This document shows, one piece after another, positions 9,601-19,500 of a stretch of DNA of 64,000 nt (within the stretch, counting starts at the first letter, position 1; each line of letters starts with the position of its first letter). Below the pieces are notes generated by a model. The model was not told the DNA's origin. It made no database searches and saw only the letters and a program-made list of their open reading frames with translations. A program made the translations under genes and the position numbers. The stretch comes from Mycobacterium gastri (GTDB taxonomy: Bacteria > Actinomycetota > Actinomycetes > Mycobacteriales > Mycobacteriaceae): contig NZ_LQOX01000112.1 of NCBI RefSeq assembly GCF_002102175.1, positions 46,001-110,000 on the forward strand. Direction: 5' to 3'.

Positions 9601-11076
9601 GTAGGCCACGTCGGACAGGTCCGGTGCGTCCGGCCGTTCTAGCGCGGCGGCCAGGGTGTTGCGCGACTCCCCAAGCGCTGCCGCGCTTTTCGCCGACAGC
9701 AGCAGCACTTGCGGCCCGGCCGGCGCGGGGTGAGCCGGAACCGCTGGTGCTTCCTTTGGGGCCTGTTCTAAGACGACGTGCGCGTTGGTGCCGCCGACCC
9801 CAAACGAGCTGACCCCGGCCCGCAGCACACCATCGGACTCCCAGGGGCCGTACTTGCTTTGCACCGTGAACGGGGTCTCGTCCAGCCGCAGTTCCGGGTT
9901 GGGGCTGGTGTAGTGCAGTGTCGCAGGAATCGCCCGGTGCTTCAGGCACAGGATCGTCTTGATCAGACCCGCGATTCCGGCGGCGACCTCCAGGTGGCCG
10001 ATGTTCGACTTGACCGACCCCAGTACGCATGGCCCTGGGCGGGCCGTTTCAGAAACCTCGAATGCCGTTCGCAGCCCTTGGATTTCGATAGGATCACCGA
10101 GCGGGGTGCCGGTTCCGTGGCACTCGACATAGCTGATGGTCGAGGAATCGACGCCGGCCACCGCGTGGGCTTCGGCGATGACGTCGGCCTGGGCGGCCGG
10201 ATTGGGGGCCGCGTAGCCCATTTTCGCCGATCCGTCGTTGTTGATCGCCGATCCGCGGATGACGGCGTGAATGCGGTCGCCGGCGTCGATGGCCGCCTGC
10301 AACGGCTTGAGCGCCACCATCGCCACACCGCTGCCGAAGACGGTGCCGTCGGCGCGCACGTCGAAGGGCCGGCAATGGCCGACCGCCGACACCATCGATC
10401 CCGGCGAGTTCCAGTAACCGACACGGTGCGGGATGCACAACGAGGACCCGCCGGCCAGTGCCATGTCGCACTCGCCGGACAGCAGGCTCAGGCAGGCCAG
10501 GTGCACGGCGACCAGCGAAGACGAGCAGGCGGTTTGGACCGCGATGCTCGGGCCGCGCAGGTTGAACGCATGCGATATCCGCGTCGCCAGGAAATCTTTG
10601 TCGTTTTGCAGGAACAGGCTGAACTGGTCGAAGTTGAGCCCCTCGGCCAGCACCGCGTTCGGGTCTCGATGCGACAGCAGGTTGTGTAGCAGATAGCCGC
10701 TGGGAGAGCTGGTTCCGTACACGCCGATCGAGCCGTCGAACTGGGCGGGGTCACACCCGGCGTCCTCGAGCGCATGCCACGCGCATTGCAGGAACAGCCG
10801 GTGTTGCGGGTCGAGCACCTGCGCGGCCAGCGGGGGGAATCCGAAGAAGTCCGCGTCGAATTCGTCGATCCCGTCCAGTAGCGGTGCGCGGCGCACGTAT
10901 GCCGGGTCGGCCAGCGTCTTGTCGCTGACCCCCGCGTCGCGCAGTTCCTGTTCCGACAGGGTGACGATCGACTCCTTGCCGCGCCGAAGATTGCTCCAGA
11001 AGGTCGACAGATCGTTCGCGCCCGGGAATCTGCCGGCCATGCCGACTACCGCGATGGCGTTGTCGGGTGTGCTCAC
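6634..11076 (-). CDS. ppsE: PpsE, terminal type I polyketide synthase of phthiocerol synthesis
   Basis: Performs the last extension of the phthiocerol chain, using a methylmalonyl-type extender in M. tuberculosis. The 1480-residue product (1488 in M. tuberculosis) has these domains. Ketosynthase: residues about 5-430, Cys near 183 in VQTACSSSL, EAHGTGT-type motif present as ECHGTGTP. Acyltransferase: about 530-850, active site GYSTGEY near 634 and HAFH near 733. Carrier protein: Ser in MGGDSLMA near 957. The C-terminal 450 residues form a condensation-like domain with a degenerate HETVSDD in place of HHxxxDG. There are no reductive domains. The GTG start overlaps the ppsD stop in GTGA. TesA is reported to interact with PpsE, and the C-terminal domain is thought to help release the chain. 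Confidence 0.96.
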   Translation of the reverse strand: MSTPDNAIAVVGMAGRFPGANDLSTFWSNLRRGKESIVTLSEQELRDAGVSDKTLADPAYVRRAPLLDGIDEFDADFFGFPPLAAQVLDPQHRLFLQCAWHALEDAGCDPAQFDGSIGVYGTSSPSGYLLHNLLSHRDPNAVLAEGLNFDQFSLFLQNDKDFLATRISHAFNLRGPSIAVQTACSSSLVAVHLACLSLLSGECDMALAGGSSLCIPHRVGYWNSPGSMVSAVGHCRPFDVRADGTVFGSGVAMVALKPLQAAIDAGDRIHAVIRGSAINNDGSAKMGYAAPNPAAQADVIAEAHAVAGVDSSTISYVECHGTGTPLGDPIEIQGLRTAFEVSETARPGPCVLGSVKSNIGHLEVAAGIAGLIKTILCLKHRAIPATLHYTSPNPELRLDETPFTVQSKYGPWESDGVLRAGVSSFGVGGTNAHVVLEQAPKEAPAVPAHPAPAGPQVLLLSAKSAAALGESRNTLAAALERPDAPDLSDVAYTLTRRRKHTVTMAAVVHDREHAVKVLRAAEHDNVFVAESGTDGAPETTTSDRVVFLFPGQGAQHVGMAKGLYDTEPVFAEHFDACAAGFRREMDIDLYAEVFSGTATDLERIDRSQPALFTVEYALAKLVDSYGVRAGAYIGYSTGEYIAATLAGVFDVETAIKTVALRARLMHESPPGAMVAVAVGPDEVAQYLSPGVELSAVNDPGNCVVAGPKDAIREFTQRLNEAGIPVRRVRATHAFHTSSMDPMLEEFQAFLSRQQLRAPRTPLLSNLTGTWLTEQQVTDPATWARQISSPIRFADELDVVLTDPGRVLVEVGPGGSLTGSAIRHPKWSAGHRAVRLMRHPIQNADDRDTFLRALGELWSAGIDVDWTPRRAAQPQLVSLPGYPFARQRHWVEPKHMVWSQVPAASNGSPVGAGTGAGTVEVAQNGELQTETTLRRIWEQCMGVSSIDRNANFFDMGGDSLMAISIAMSAANEGLTITPQDLYEYPTLATLAAAVDASFAASGLAKPAEPQAHPAVPPNLAYFLDRGLRDTGRWRIPLILRLDPKIGLEDVRAVLTAVANHHDALRLQLVDKAGMWEQHIASPAEFTRLSTASLPDDVSAGSPQERTAVSAIVAELAARQDLSDAPLTAVHITAGHGGPHYLGLSLHETVSDDASLQILGNDIVAAFGRRLAGEEVTLEPVTTGWREWSVRCAALATHPAALDTRSFWIENSSKVTLWLTDALGAAETTQPPSADDLMRSSTTLNFEQTSELDDARRRFRRSIQEIVLAGLGRTIAKTVGDGVVAVELEGDGRSVLRPDVDLRRTVGWFTTYYPIPLACANGQGASAIRQLDAVHDTLQSVPHYGIGYGLLRYLYAPTGRVLGAQRTPDIHFRYAGVIPELPSTDAPVQFDSDMTMPVRETIPGLGHAIELRAYRSGGSLHLDWWYDARRIPAATVETLARTFPATLSELIQEAIAADHDEIETVGAPEPGALVDLSSLDAG

Positions 11077-14000
11077 AGGTCTTGTCCTCCGTGTAGTCCA
11101 GGCTTGGGCCGCCGCCGTATCGCGGCTCCATGTCGCGCTGCCGCGCGCTGCTGCGCCCGGTCGCGAACGGTGGCCATGCTTTTTTGGTTTTCCAGCGTCT
11201 GGTCGGGGCCCGAGAGCCCGAGTTGGCGCATCAGGTCGACGGTCAGGTCGTGCAGGGACGCCCCCTGCAAGATCAGTGCCACCGGCGGTTCCACGCCGAA
11301 GTCGGCCCGCGCGCCGTTGCGGATCCGCACCGCCATCAGGGAGTCCAGCCCCAGCTCCGTCAGCGGCACGGCGGGATCGACAGCTGACCGGTCAGCGTAG
11401 CCCATCACCGCCGCGATCCGCGCGCGCATCCGCTCGGTCACCACCCGCTGCGCCTCGGCCGCGTCGAGGTCGGCAAGCGCGTCGGGTCCGGCCCAGTCGC
11501 CGAGATCGCCCGCCGAGTCCAGCTCGTCGACCACCCGGGTGAAGTAGCTGATGCCGCGGATCTCCGGGAACGCGATCAGAGCCCGGTCGGCGCGCAGCCT
11601 GGCGACGCCGGTGCGGGCCCGGCCGGCGGCCAGCAGCGAGTCCAATGCCTCGATGCCCTCTGCCGGGGTGATGGTGTCAAGGACGCTGCCGACCAGGGAT
11701 TGCGCGACACCCACCTCTGACCACGGCCCCCAGTTGATCACCGCCGCCGGCAGGCCGGATGCTCGGCGCCAGGTGACCAGCGCGTCGAGCCAGGCACTGG
11801 CGCAGGCGTAGGCCGCCTGGCCCGGAGAGCCCAATAGTGAAGCGACGGAGGAGAATCCGAGCCACCAGTCGAGCTGGCAGCCCTCGGTGGCGTGGTGCAT
11901 CCGCAGTGCTCCGGCCGCCTTGGGTGCCCATACCCGCTCGAGGGTGTCCCTGCTCATGGAGAACACCAGGCTGTCTTCGATGACCGCGGCGGCGTGCACG
12001 ACACCGCGTAATTGCGCCCCCGCTTGTCCCGCTGCCTCGATGAGACGTTCGGCCACGCCCGGCGCTGCGACGTCGCCGCGGACGATCACGATGTCGGCGC
12101 GGGCTTCCAATGCGGCCAAGGCCTGGCGCTGGTCGTCGGTGGGTTCGCTGCGGCCATTGAGCACCACCCGGCCGGCGCCGCGGTCAACCAGCCAGTTGGC
12201 GACCACCAACCCGAGTCCGCCGAGACCACCGGTGACGACGTACGAGGCTCCGGGGCGGACCACCGGGTGACCCGCTTGTGCATCGAAAGTGGCGCGCGAC
12301 AGGCGTTCGACGAACCTGCGGTCACCCCGCCAGGCGATCACATCGTCGTTGCCCGAATCCCGCAGTTCCGCGGTCAGCGCGGCGAGCGGGTCTGGTGTGC
12401 CGTCCAGGTCGACCAGGGTGGCGCGCATATCGGGATGCTCGAAGGCGAGAACGCGCACCAGACCCTTCAAGGACGCCGTTGCGGGGGCTCCCGGCTCGTC
12501 GTCGTGAACGGGCAGCCCGCCGCCGGTGACCAGCCACAGCCGCGGTGATCGGCCGTGCCAGGTGCCGACGACGGCGCGAACGACGGTCGTGATCGACCAC
12601 ACCCGGTCTCGCGCTGCCGTCAACCCGTCGTCCAATCCGGACGAGGCACCGCCGACGAAGACGACCAGGCCGACGGGCGGGTGGTCCGGATCGCCTGCGG
12701 TTTCCGCGAATGCGGCCAGCATTGCCGGTTCGTCCCCGAGATCGGCGGTGAGCACCCGCCGCACCGAGCGCCACCGCTCGATGAACTGGTCGGCCATCAG
12801 CTGGGTTTGGCTGTCCGCGGTCGCGTCGGTGAGCACCAGCCAACTGCCGGGCGCCGGCTGCGCGGCCTGGGGGGCAAGGTCTCCGGCGATCGGGCTTTCG
12901 ATCCATTCGACGTCGAAGATCTTCTGCGCCAACGGCAGTGGCACCGCCCGGCGCTCGATGCGGCGTAGGTAGATGCCGTCGATTTCGGCGGCTACCTGCC
13001 CGGTGTCGTCGATCAACACGATGTTGCCCAGCTTGCCGCCGCCGCCGTCGAGGTTGGCCAGCTGCGCGCGACATGTGAGGTGGCGGCCGATGTCGCGGTA
13101 GACCCGAACCTTGTCGAAGGACACCGGCAGATAGCTGGCTTCGGCTGACCCCGCGACCTCGCCGTCGGGTATTGCGGCACCCAGGCTTTGCAGGGCGGTA
13201 TCCAGCATGGCCGGATGCAGCCGAAATCCGGGGTGCCGCGGAGCCTCGTCGGGAAGGGTGATCTCGGTTTCGGCGGAACCGTCGGATAAACGCGATATTC
13301 GGCTCAGCGCCGCGAAGGCGGGACCGTGGTGTTGACCGGTTTGACGAAGTAAGGCATAGAAATCGGCGGGCGACACCGTTGGCGCGGTGGAAGAACGGTG
13401 TGCATCCGGGTGGGTGCGCACGGCGTCGGGCGGTGCTGGTTCGACCCTGGCCGTGGCGTGCCGGCGGAAGTCGCCGTTGGGCGAGCGGGAGTAGATCTCG
13501 ACCCGAATCTGGCTGTCGCCGTTGCGAATCAACTGGGTGGTCAGCTGGGTGTGGCCGTCGAGGGGCAGCATCTGCTCGACCTCGAACTGGGTGATGCCGA
13601 TCGAGTCGGCGGATACGCCCAGCGCTTCGGTGCCCGCCGCCAACGCGATCTCGGCGAACGCCGCGGCCGGCATGATCGGTTGGCCGAACACCTTGTGATC
13701 GGCCAACCACGGGGATACGTCGGTTCCGACGTCGGCCTGCCACACATGGTTTCCGCCGCTGGGCATCTCGATGTGGGCGCCGAGCAGTGGATGGGTGGCG
13801 GCCAGTTCCGACATCGCGGATCGATCCGTGACCCAGAATCTGCTGTGCTGCCACGGTGTGGGCGGTACGTCCACGAGGCGCCCGTTGGCGTCGTCCGGGG
13901 TGGTCGCTCCGACCGTGGCGAGTTGGGTGTGGAAGAACAGCGTTTGGTCGTGGTCGCGGTTCATCGTCCCCGTGACGATCTGGTCGCCGGCGCCCTCCAG

Positions 14001-16535
14001 GGTTTCGGTGATGGCGTGCAGGAGCACCGGGTGCGGACTCATCTCGATGAAGGCATGGCAGCCGTGGCGGTCGGCGGCTGCGGCTCTAATGGCCTGGTGG
14101 AATCGCACCGGGTTGCGCAGGTTGGCCGACCAATAGTCGGCATCCATCACCGGGTGTGAGTGTTCGTCACTTAGGCGCGTGGTCGTGATGATCGGGATGC
14201 GTGGTGGCTGCGGGGCCAAATCCGCCAGTGCGCTTCGCAATTCGGGCAGGATCGGGTCGATGATCGGGTGATGGGAGGCCACGTCGACCTCGACGCGTCG
14301 CGCCAGCCGATTCTGTGCGGCAACCGCGGCGATGATCGAGTCCACCGCCTCGGGCGGCCCGGCGATCACCGACTGACGCGGCGACGCATACACCGCCAGC
14401 GTTACCTGCGGATAGTCGGCGATCAGCGACTCGGTGGCATCGGCATCGAGTTCGAGCAGCGCCATCGCGCCCTGACCCGACAGCCGGGCCATCAAACGCG
14501 ACCGGGTGGCGATCACCTTCAAGCCCTGCTCGGGCGTCAATACGCCGGCCACGACCGCCGCGGCCACCTCGCCCATCGAGTGCCCGATCACCGCATCGGG
14601 TGTCACGCCGTAGGACCGCCACAACTCGGTCAGGGCCAGCTGCATCCCGACCAGCACCGGCTGGATGCGGTCGATGCCCACCACCTCGTCGCCCGCGGAT
14701 AGTGTCTGTTGTAACGAAAAGCCAACCTGGGCAACGAATACCGGCTCCAGCTCGGCTATCGCCTTGGCGAACGCCGGTTCGTCGGCCAGCAACTGCCGGC
14801 CCATCCCGGCCCACTGCGAACCCTGACCCGAGTACACGAATACCCGGCCCGGCCCGCCAGCACGCTGATCACAACCCACCACACCGACCCGCGGCTGTCC
14901 GGTCGCCAGCGCCCGCAATCCTGCGACAGCCTCGGCGCGGTCACGCGCGATCACGGTGGCGACCTTGGCGTGCCGGGGCCGGTGATGGTTGATGGTGTGC
15001 GCCACGTCGGCAAGCGATGCCGCCGCGCCCGGCCCGGACATCCAGTCGGCCAACGCCGCGGCCATGCCGGCTACGCGTTGCGCCGTCTTGCCCGATACCG
15101 TCACGGTCGTGACGGGGGGTGCTTCGACGGCGGGCGGTGGCGCCTGGTCCGGGCCTTGCTCGAGCACCACGTGCGCGTTGGTCCCGCTGAGGCCGAACGA
15201 CGACACCGCTGCACGGCGCGGTCCGGTCGCCGCGGGCCACGGGGCGGTTTCGGTCGGCACGAACAGCCGGGTCGCCGACGCGTCGATGGCGGGGTTCCAC
15301 CGGGTGAAGTGCAGATTGCGCGGAATCTGTCCGCGCTCGACCGCCAGCACCGCCTTGATGAATCCGGCCACCCCGGCGGCGGCCTCCAGGTGACCGATGT
15401 TGGTCTTGACCGAGCCCAACGCGCACGAGCCGGCGCCCTGGCCTTCAAGGCCATACGTGGTCGCCAGCGACTCGAACTCGATGGGATCACCCAATATTGT
15501 TCCGGTGCCGTGCGTTTCGACATACTGGACGCTGTCGGCGGGGACGTCGGCGAGCCGCAGCGCCGAGGCGATCACGTCGCGCTGGGCGAGCGCGTTGGGT
15601 GCGGTCATGCCGTTGGAGCGGCCGTCGGAGTTGGTTGCCGAACCTCGGACTACCGCCAGTACCCGGTCCCGGTCGCGCAGCGCGTCGGCCAGCCGTTTGA
15701 GCACTACCACACCGCAGCCCTCGCCGCGTACGAATCCGTCGGCGTTGGCGTCGAAGCTGTTGCATCGACCGGTCGGCGACAGCGCCGACCACTTGGACAG
15801 CGCGATCGCGGTGAAGGGGGACAAGGTGAGCTGCACCCCGCCGGCCAGTGCGACGTCGGTCTCGCGCAGCCGCAGGCTCTGGCAGGCCAGGTGGATCGCC
15901 ACCAACGACGACGAGCACGCGGTGTCCACGGCGACGGCCGGACCGCGCAATCCCAGCAGGTAGGAGATCCGGCCCACCGCCGCGCAATGCGGCGTTCCGG
16001 TGCTCAGGTAGGCGTCGATGTCGGCTCTGCGCTCGATGTTGACGATCGTGTAGTCCCACGACGACAGCCCCATCATCACGCCGGTTCGGCTGCCGCTCAG
16101 GGAATCCGGCTGGATACCGGCGTGCTCGAGCGCTTCCCAGGCCACTTCGAGCAGCATCCGATGCTGCGGGTCCATCGCCACGGCTTCGCGGGGCGTGATG
16201 CCGAAGAAGTCGGCGTCGAAAGCGTCGACGTCGGAAACGAATCCGCCCCATTTCGTCGTCATGTGCCCGGGCGCCGACGGGTCGGGGTCGTAGAACGCGT
16301 CCGCGTCCCACCGATCCGGCGGTACCTCACCGATGGTGTCCACACCGTCGACCAGCAGTTGCCAAAAGCTTTCCGGCCCAGTCACATTCCCCGGGAAGCG
16401 GCAACCGATGCCCACCACCGCAACCGGCTCGGCGATGTCGGTGGGGAAGGCCGTCCCGGCGCGGACGAGCTCGCGAGCCAGGGCGGCCCGGGCGTTGGGC
16501 GACAGTTGCGCCGCGCGCTCTGCCAGGCTGGTCAT
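11073..16535 (-). CDS. ppsD: PpsD, type I polyketide synthase module (KS-AT-DH-KR-ACP)
   Basis: Fourth module of the phthiocerol assembly line; it adds a methyl-branched unit. The product is 1820 residues (1827 in M. tuberculosis). The ketosynthase holds Cys near 204 in [12 protein letters not shown]. The acyltransferase has [14 protein letters not shown] near 652 and VASH near 755, a methylmalonyl-type sequence unlike the VAPH of PpsA-C. A dehydratase-like segment carries DHKVFGQPIMPAAAFAEIAL near 949. The ketoreductase has GGLGGLGLVVANWL near 1440 and the carrier serine lies in LGLDSLMAV near 1729. It lacks the enoylreductase found in PpsC. Both ends overlap neighbouring genes by four bases. 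Confidence 0.95.
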   Translation of the reverse strand: MTSLAERAAQLSPNARAALARELVRAGTAFPTDIAEPVAVVGIGCRFPGNVTGPESFWQLLVDGVDTIGEVPPDRWDADAFYDPDPSAPGHMTTKWGGFVSDVDAFDADFFGITPREAVAMDPQHRMLLEVAWEALEHAGIQPDSLSGSRTGVMMGLSSWDYTIVNIERRADIDAYLSTGTPHCAAVGRISYLLGLRGPAVAVDTACSSSLVAIHLACQSLRLRETDVALAGGVQLTLSPFTAIALSKWSALSPTGRCNSFDANADGFVRGEGCGVVVLKRLADALRDRDRVLAVVRGSATNSDGRSNGMTAPNALAQRDVIASALRLADVPADSVQYVETHGTGTILGDPIEFESLATTYGLEGQGAGSCALGSVKTNIGHLEAAAGVAGFIKAVLAVERGQIPRNLHFTRWNPAIDASATRLFVPTETAPWPAATGPRRAAVSSFGLSGTNAHVVLEQGPDQAPPPAVEAPPVTTVTVSGKTAQRVAGMAAALADWMSGPGAAASLADVAHTINHHRPRHAKVATVIARDRAEAVAGLRALATGQPRVGVVGCDQRAGGPGRVFVYSGQGSQWAGMGRQLLADEPAFAKAIAELEPVFVAQVGFSLQQTLSAGDEVVGIDRIQPVLVGMQLALTELWRSYGVTPDAVIGHSMGEVAAAVVAGVLTPEQGLKVIATRSRLMARLSGQGAMALLELDADATESLIADYPQVTLAVYASPRQSVIAGPPEAVDSIIAAVAAQNRLARRVEVDVASHHPIIDPILPELRSALADLAPQPPRIPIITTTRLSDEHSHPVMDADYWSANLRNPVRFHQAIRAAAADRHGCHAFIEMSPHPVLLHAITETLEGAGDQIVTGTMNRDHDQTLFFHTQLATVGATTPDDANGRLVDVPPTPWQHSRFWVTDRSAMSELAATHPLLGAHIEMPSGGNHVWQADVGTDVSPWLADHKVFGQPIMPAAAFAEIALAAGTEALGVSADSIGITQFEVEQMLPLDGHTQLTTQLIRNGDSQIRVEIYSRSPNGDFRRHATARVEPAPPDAVRTHPDAHRSSTAPTVSPADFYALLRQTGQHHGPAFAALSRISRLSDGSAETEITLPDEAPRHPGFRLHPAMLDTALQSLGAAIPDGEVAGSAEASYLPVSFDKVRVYRDIGRHLTCRAQLANLDGGGGKLGNIVLIDDTGQVAAEIDGIYLRRIERRAVPLPLAQKIFDVEWIESPIAGDLAPQAAQPAPGSWLVLTDATADSQTQLMADQFIERWRSVRRVLTADLGDEPAMLAAFAETAGDPDHPPVGLVVFVGGASSGLDDGLTAARDRVWSITTVVRAVVGTWHGRSPRLWLVTGGGLPVHDDEPGAPATASLKGLVRVLAFEHPDMRATLVDLDGTPDPLAALTAELRDSGNDDVIAWRGDRRFVERLSRATFDAQAGHPVVRPGASYVVTGGLGGLGLVVANWLVDRGAGRVVLNGRSEPTDDQRQALAALEARADIVIVRGDVAAPGVAERLIEAAGQAGAQLRGVVHAAAVIEDSLVFSMSRDTLERVWAPKAAGALRMHHATEGCQLDWWLGFSSVASLLGSPGQAAYACASAWLDALVTWRRASGLPAAVINWGPWSEVGVAQSLVGSVLDTITPAEGIEALDSLLAAGRARTGVARLRADRALIAFPEIRGISYFTRVVDELDSAGDLGDWAGPDALADLDAAEAQRVVTERMRARIAAVMGYADRSAVDPAVPLTELGLDSLMAVRIRNGARADFGVEPPVALILQGASLHDLTVDLMRQLGLSGPDQTLENQKSMATVRDRAQQRAAARHGAAIRRRPKPGLHGGQDL

Positions 16536-19500
16536 GACTCACCTCGTGCGGCAGCTTCCAGCTCGCTGGCTTCGACCAGATCGGCGAGCAAGTCCATCTC
16601 CTCGTCAGACAGTTCGGGTTCCGCGTCAGCGGTCTGCTGCGCGGCGGCCGGCGGTGCATAGTCCATGCGTTCGCACAAGGCGGCCGCCAGGTCGGTGATC
16701 GTCGGGTAGGCCCACACCAGCGCGACCGGCAAGGTGATGCCCAGACTTGCTTCCAGCCGGTTTCGCAATTCCAGGGCCATCAGCGAATCGAGCCCCAGCG
16801 TCTCCAACGGCCGGTCGTGGTCGATCGGATCGCTCGAACGCAGCACGCCGCGGATCTCGCCGGCGATCGCCGACGCCAGGTAGCCCGGGCGTTCGGCCGC
16901 GTCGAGGGCGTCCAGCTGCGCCCGGACCTTGCCGCCGCCGCTTCGCTCGGGCGCCGTCGACTCCTGCAGCTTCGCGAACAACGACGACCCAGCCACGGCG
17001 GGGAAGGACTGGAACCACTGCCGAGCGTCCAGGCTGAACACACCGGTGCGCGCCCGATCGGCGGCGAGCACCGCCTGCATCGCGGCCAGGCCCTGCTCGG
17101 CGGTGATCATCGACACACCCAGGTCGGCGAAGAACTGGGCGCGACCGACCTCGGCCCATGGGCCCCAGTTGATTCCGACCGCGGGCAGTCCCCGGGAGCG
17201 CCGGTACGCGACCAGGCCGTCGACCCACGAGTTGGCTGCGGCGTAGGCGCCCTGCCCGGGTGTGCCGAGAAGCGCGGCGGCCGAGGAGAAGGTGAGCCAC
17301 CAGTCGACGTCCCGCGACGCCGTCGCCTGATGCAGCCGCCAGCTGCCGGCGACCTTCGGGGCGAAAACCCGCGCGGCGGCCGAATCGGTCATGTTCAACA
17401 CGATTTCGTCGGCCAGCACCATCGCGCTGTGCAGGACACCGGCCAGCCGGAAGCCGGCCGCTTCGACCGCCTGCACCAGCCGGTCGGCGGTGCCGGGTTC
17501 GGCGATGTCGCCGGTGATCACCTCGATCCGGTGACCCGCGGCGCGCAGCTCCGCGATGGCCGCCCCGACCTCGTCGCCGGGAGCCGAACGTCCGTTCAGG
17601 ACAACCAATCCCGCGCCCTGTTCGGCCAGCCAGCGGGCGACGACGAAGCCGAGACCGCCCATGCCGCCGACGATCAGGTAGCCGCCGTCGGGGCTGACCA
17701 GGGGAAGTGGCGGCGGCGACGCGACTGCTTCGATGCTGCCGCTATCCGGTATCGAGATGACGATCTTGCCGGTGTGCTTGCCGGAGGCCATGAGCCGGAA
17801 TGCGTCGGCCGCGTCGCGCAGGCTGAATTCGGTGACGGGCAGCACCGGCAGGCGACCGGCTGCCACGTGCTCCAGGATGTGTTGCAGGAGTTGGCGGTAC
17901 TTTGCCGGTCGCAGCTTCAGGTTCAGGTCGAGGTCTACCACGCAGAACGACGCGCTTTTGGCCAGGGCCGCCAGCCCCAGGTTGGCGTCGGCGTAGACGT
18001 CCTTCTTGCCCAGCTCGATGAAGCGGCCGCCGGGCGCCAGGATCTGCACGCCACGCTGAATCGCTTCTCCGGCCAGCGAATTGAGCACGACATCGACCCC
18101 GTAGCCGTTGGTGAGCTCGAGAATCTCGTCGGCGAAGTCCACACCGCGGGAGTCGCCGACGTACTCGACGCCGAGCTTGGACAGCATGTCGCGTTTGGCG
18201 TCCGAGCCGGCTGTGGTGTAGATGCGGGCGCCGATCATTTTCGCGATCGAGACCGCGGCCATGCCGACGCCGCCGGTGGCGGAGTGGATGAGCACCCGTT
18301 CGCCCGGGGCCAGCCGCCCGACCTCGCACAGTGAATGCCAGGCGGTCAGATATGCGACGCCGAACGTGGCCGCCTCGTTGTCGGGCAGCGTGTCGGGGAT
18401 GGGGACGACCAGATCGGCAAGCGTGCCCACGTGGGTGCCGAATGTGCCGGGACCGAAGGCGATGACGCGCTGCCCCATCTCGACCGAGGCCTCCCCGGAC
18501 CTTACGTCGTCGCCGACGGCGGTCACGTAGCCGACGCACTCGCCGCCGATCACTGGCGCAGCCCCGTCGAGCCCGGGATACACGCCCATCGCCTTGAGCA
18601 CGTCGCTGAAGTTGAGTCCCGCGGCGACCACCCGGACCTCGACCTGATCGCCCTGCGGCCTAGCCCGTTTCACCTCGTGGACGGTGAGCGCGTCCAGCCG
18701 GCCGGGCTGGTCGATCTGCAGCCGGACAGCTCCGCCCAAAGGCCCGGTGCGGTCGAGGTTCACGACGGTGCGCCGGGACTCGGCGGCCAGATCACCGTTC
18801 GCCGTGGTGGGCGCGGGCACCAGCCGGTTGACGTAGCGCTGTCCGTCGCGGTAGGCGACCTCGTCGTGGTCCGACCCGGCGAGCAGCTCCGCGGTCAGGC
18901 CGACCAGTGAGCCGGTGCCTTCGGGTTCGATGTCGACGAGTGTGGTCTTGAGTTCGGAATGCTCGAATGTCAACACCCGGGCGATTCCACGTAACTCGGC
19001 CTGCGCCAACGTGACCGAGTCGGTGGGATCGAACTGTTGGGCGCCGCGGGTGACGATCCACAGCCGCGGACTCTTACGGGTGCCCATCCGCGTCACGGTC
19101 TCCACCACGCGCGCGATCAGCAGGGTGCGCGTCCGCGCCAGCTCCAGCTGAGCGTCGTCGGGCAACGATTCGTCGACGCTGCGAGGGGGACAGACCATGA
19201 CGATGCCGTCCCACCCGGAGCCGGATCGGGTGATCGTCGCGCGCAGCGCCGCCTCGTCGTGCGGCGAGATCAGTTCCACCTCGGTACGGTCGGATAGCGA
19301 CGACCGCAACGCGGGCAGCAGTGGGTCGGCCGCGGCAGGGTCACCGATCAACAACAGCCGGTCCGGGCCCGGGGATACCGGGGCCGCTTTGGTCAGCGGC
19401 GCCGGCTCCCACTCCAACGTGAACAGGCGTTGGATGAGTTCGGTTGCACCGCTGACGGATCCAAGAACGGCCATCTCGACCTCGTCGATGACCAGCAGCG

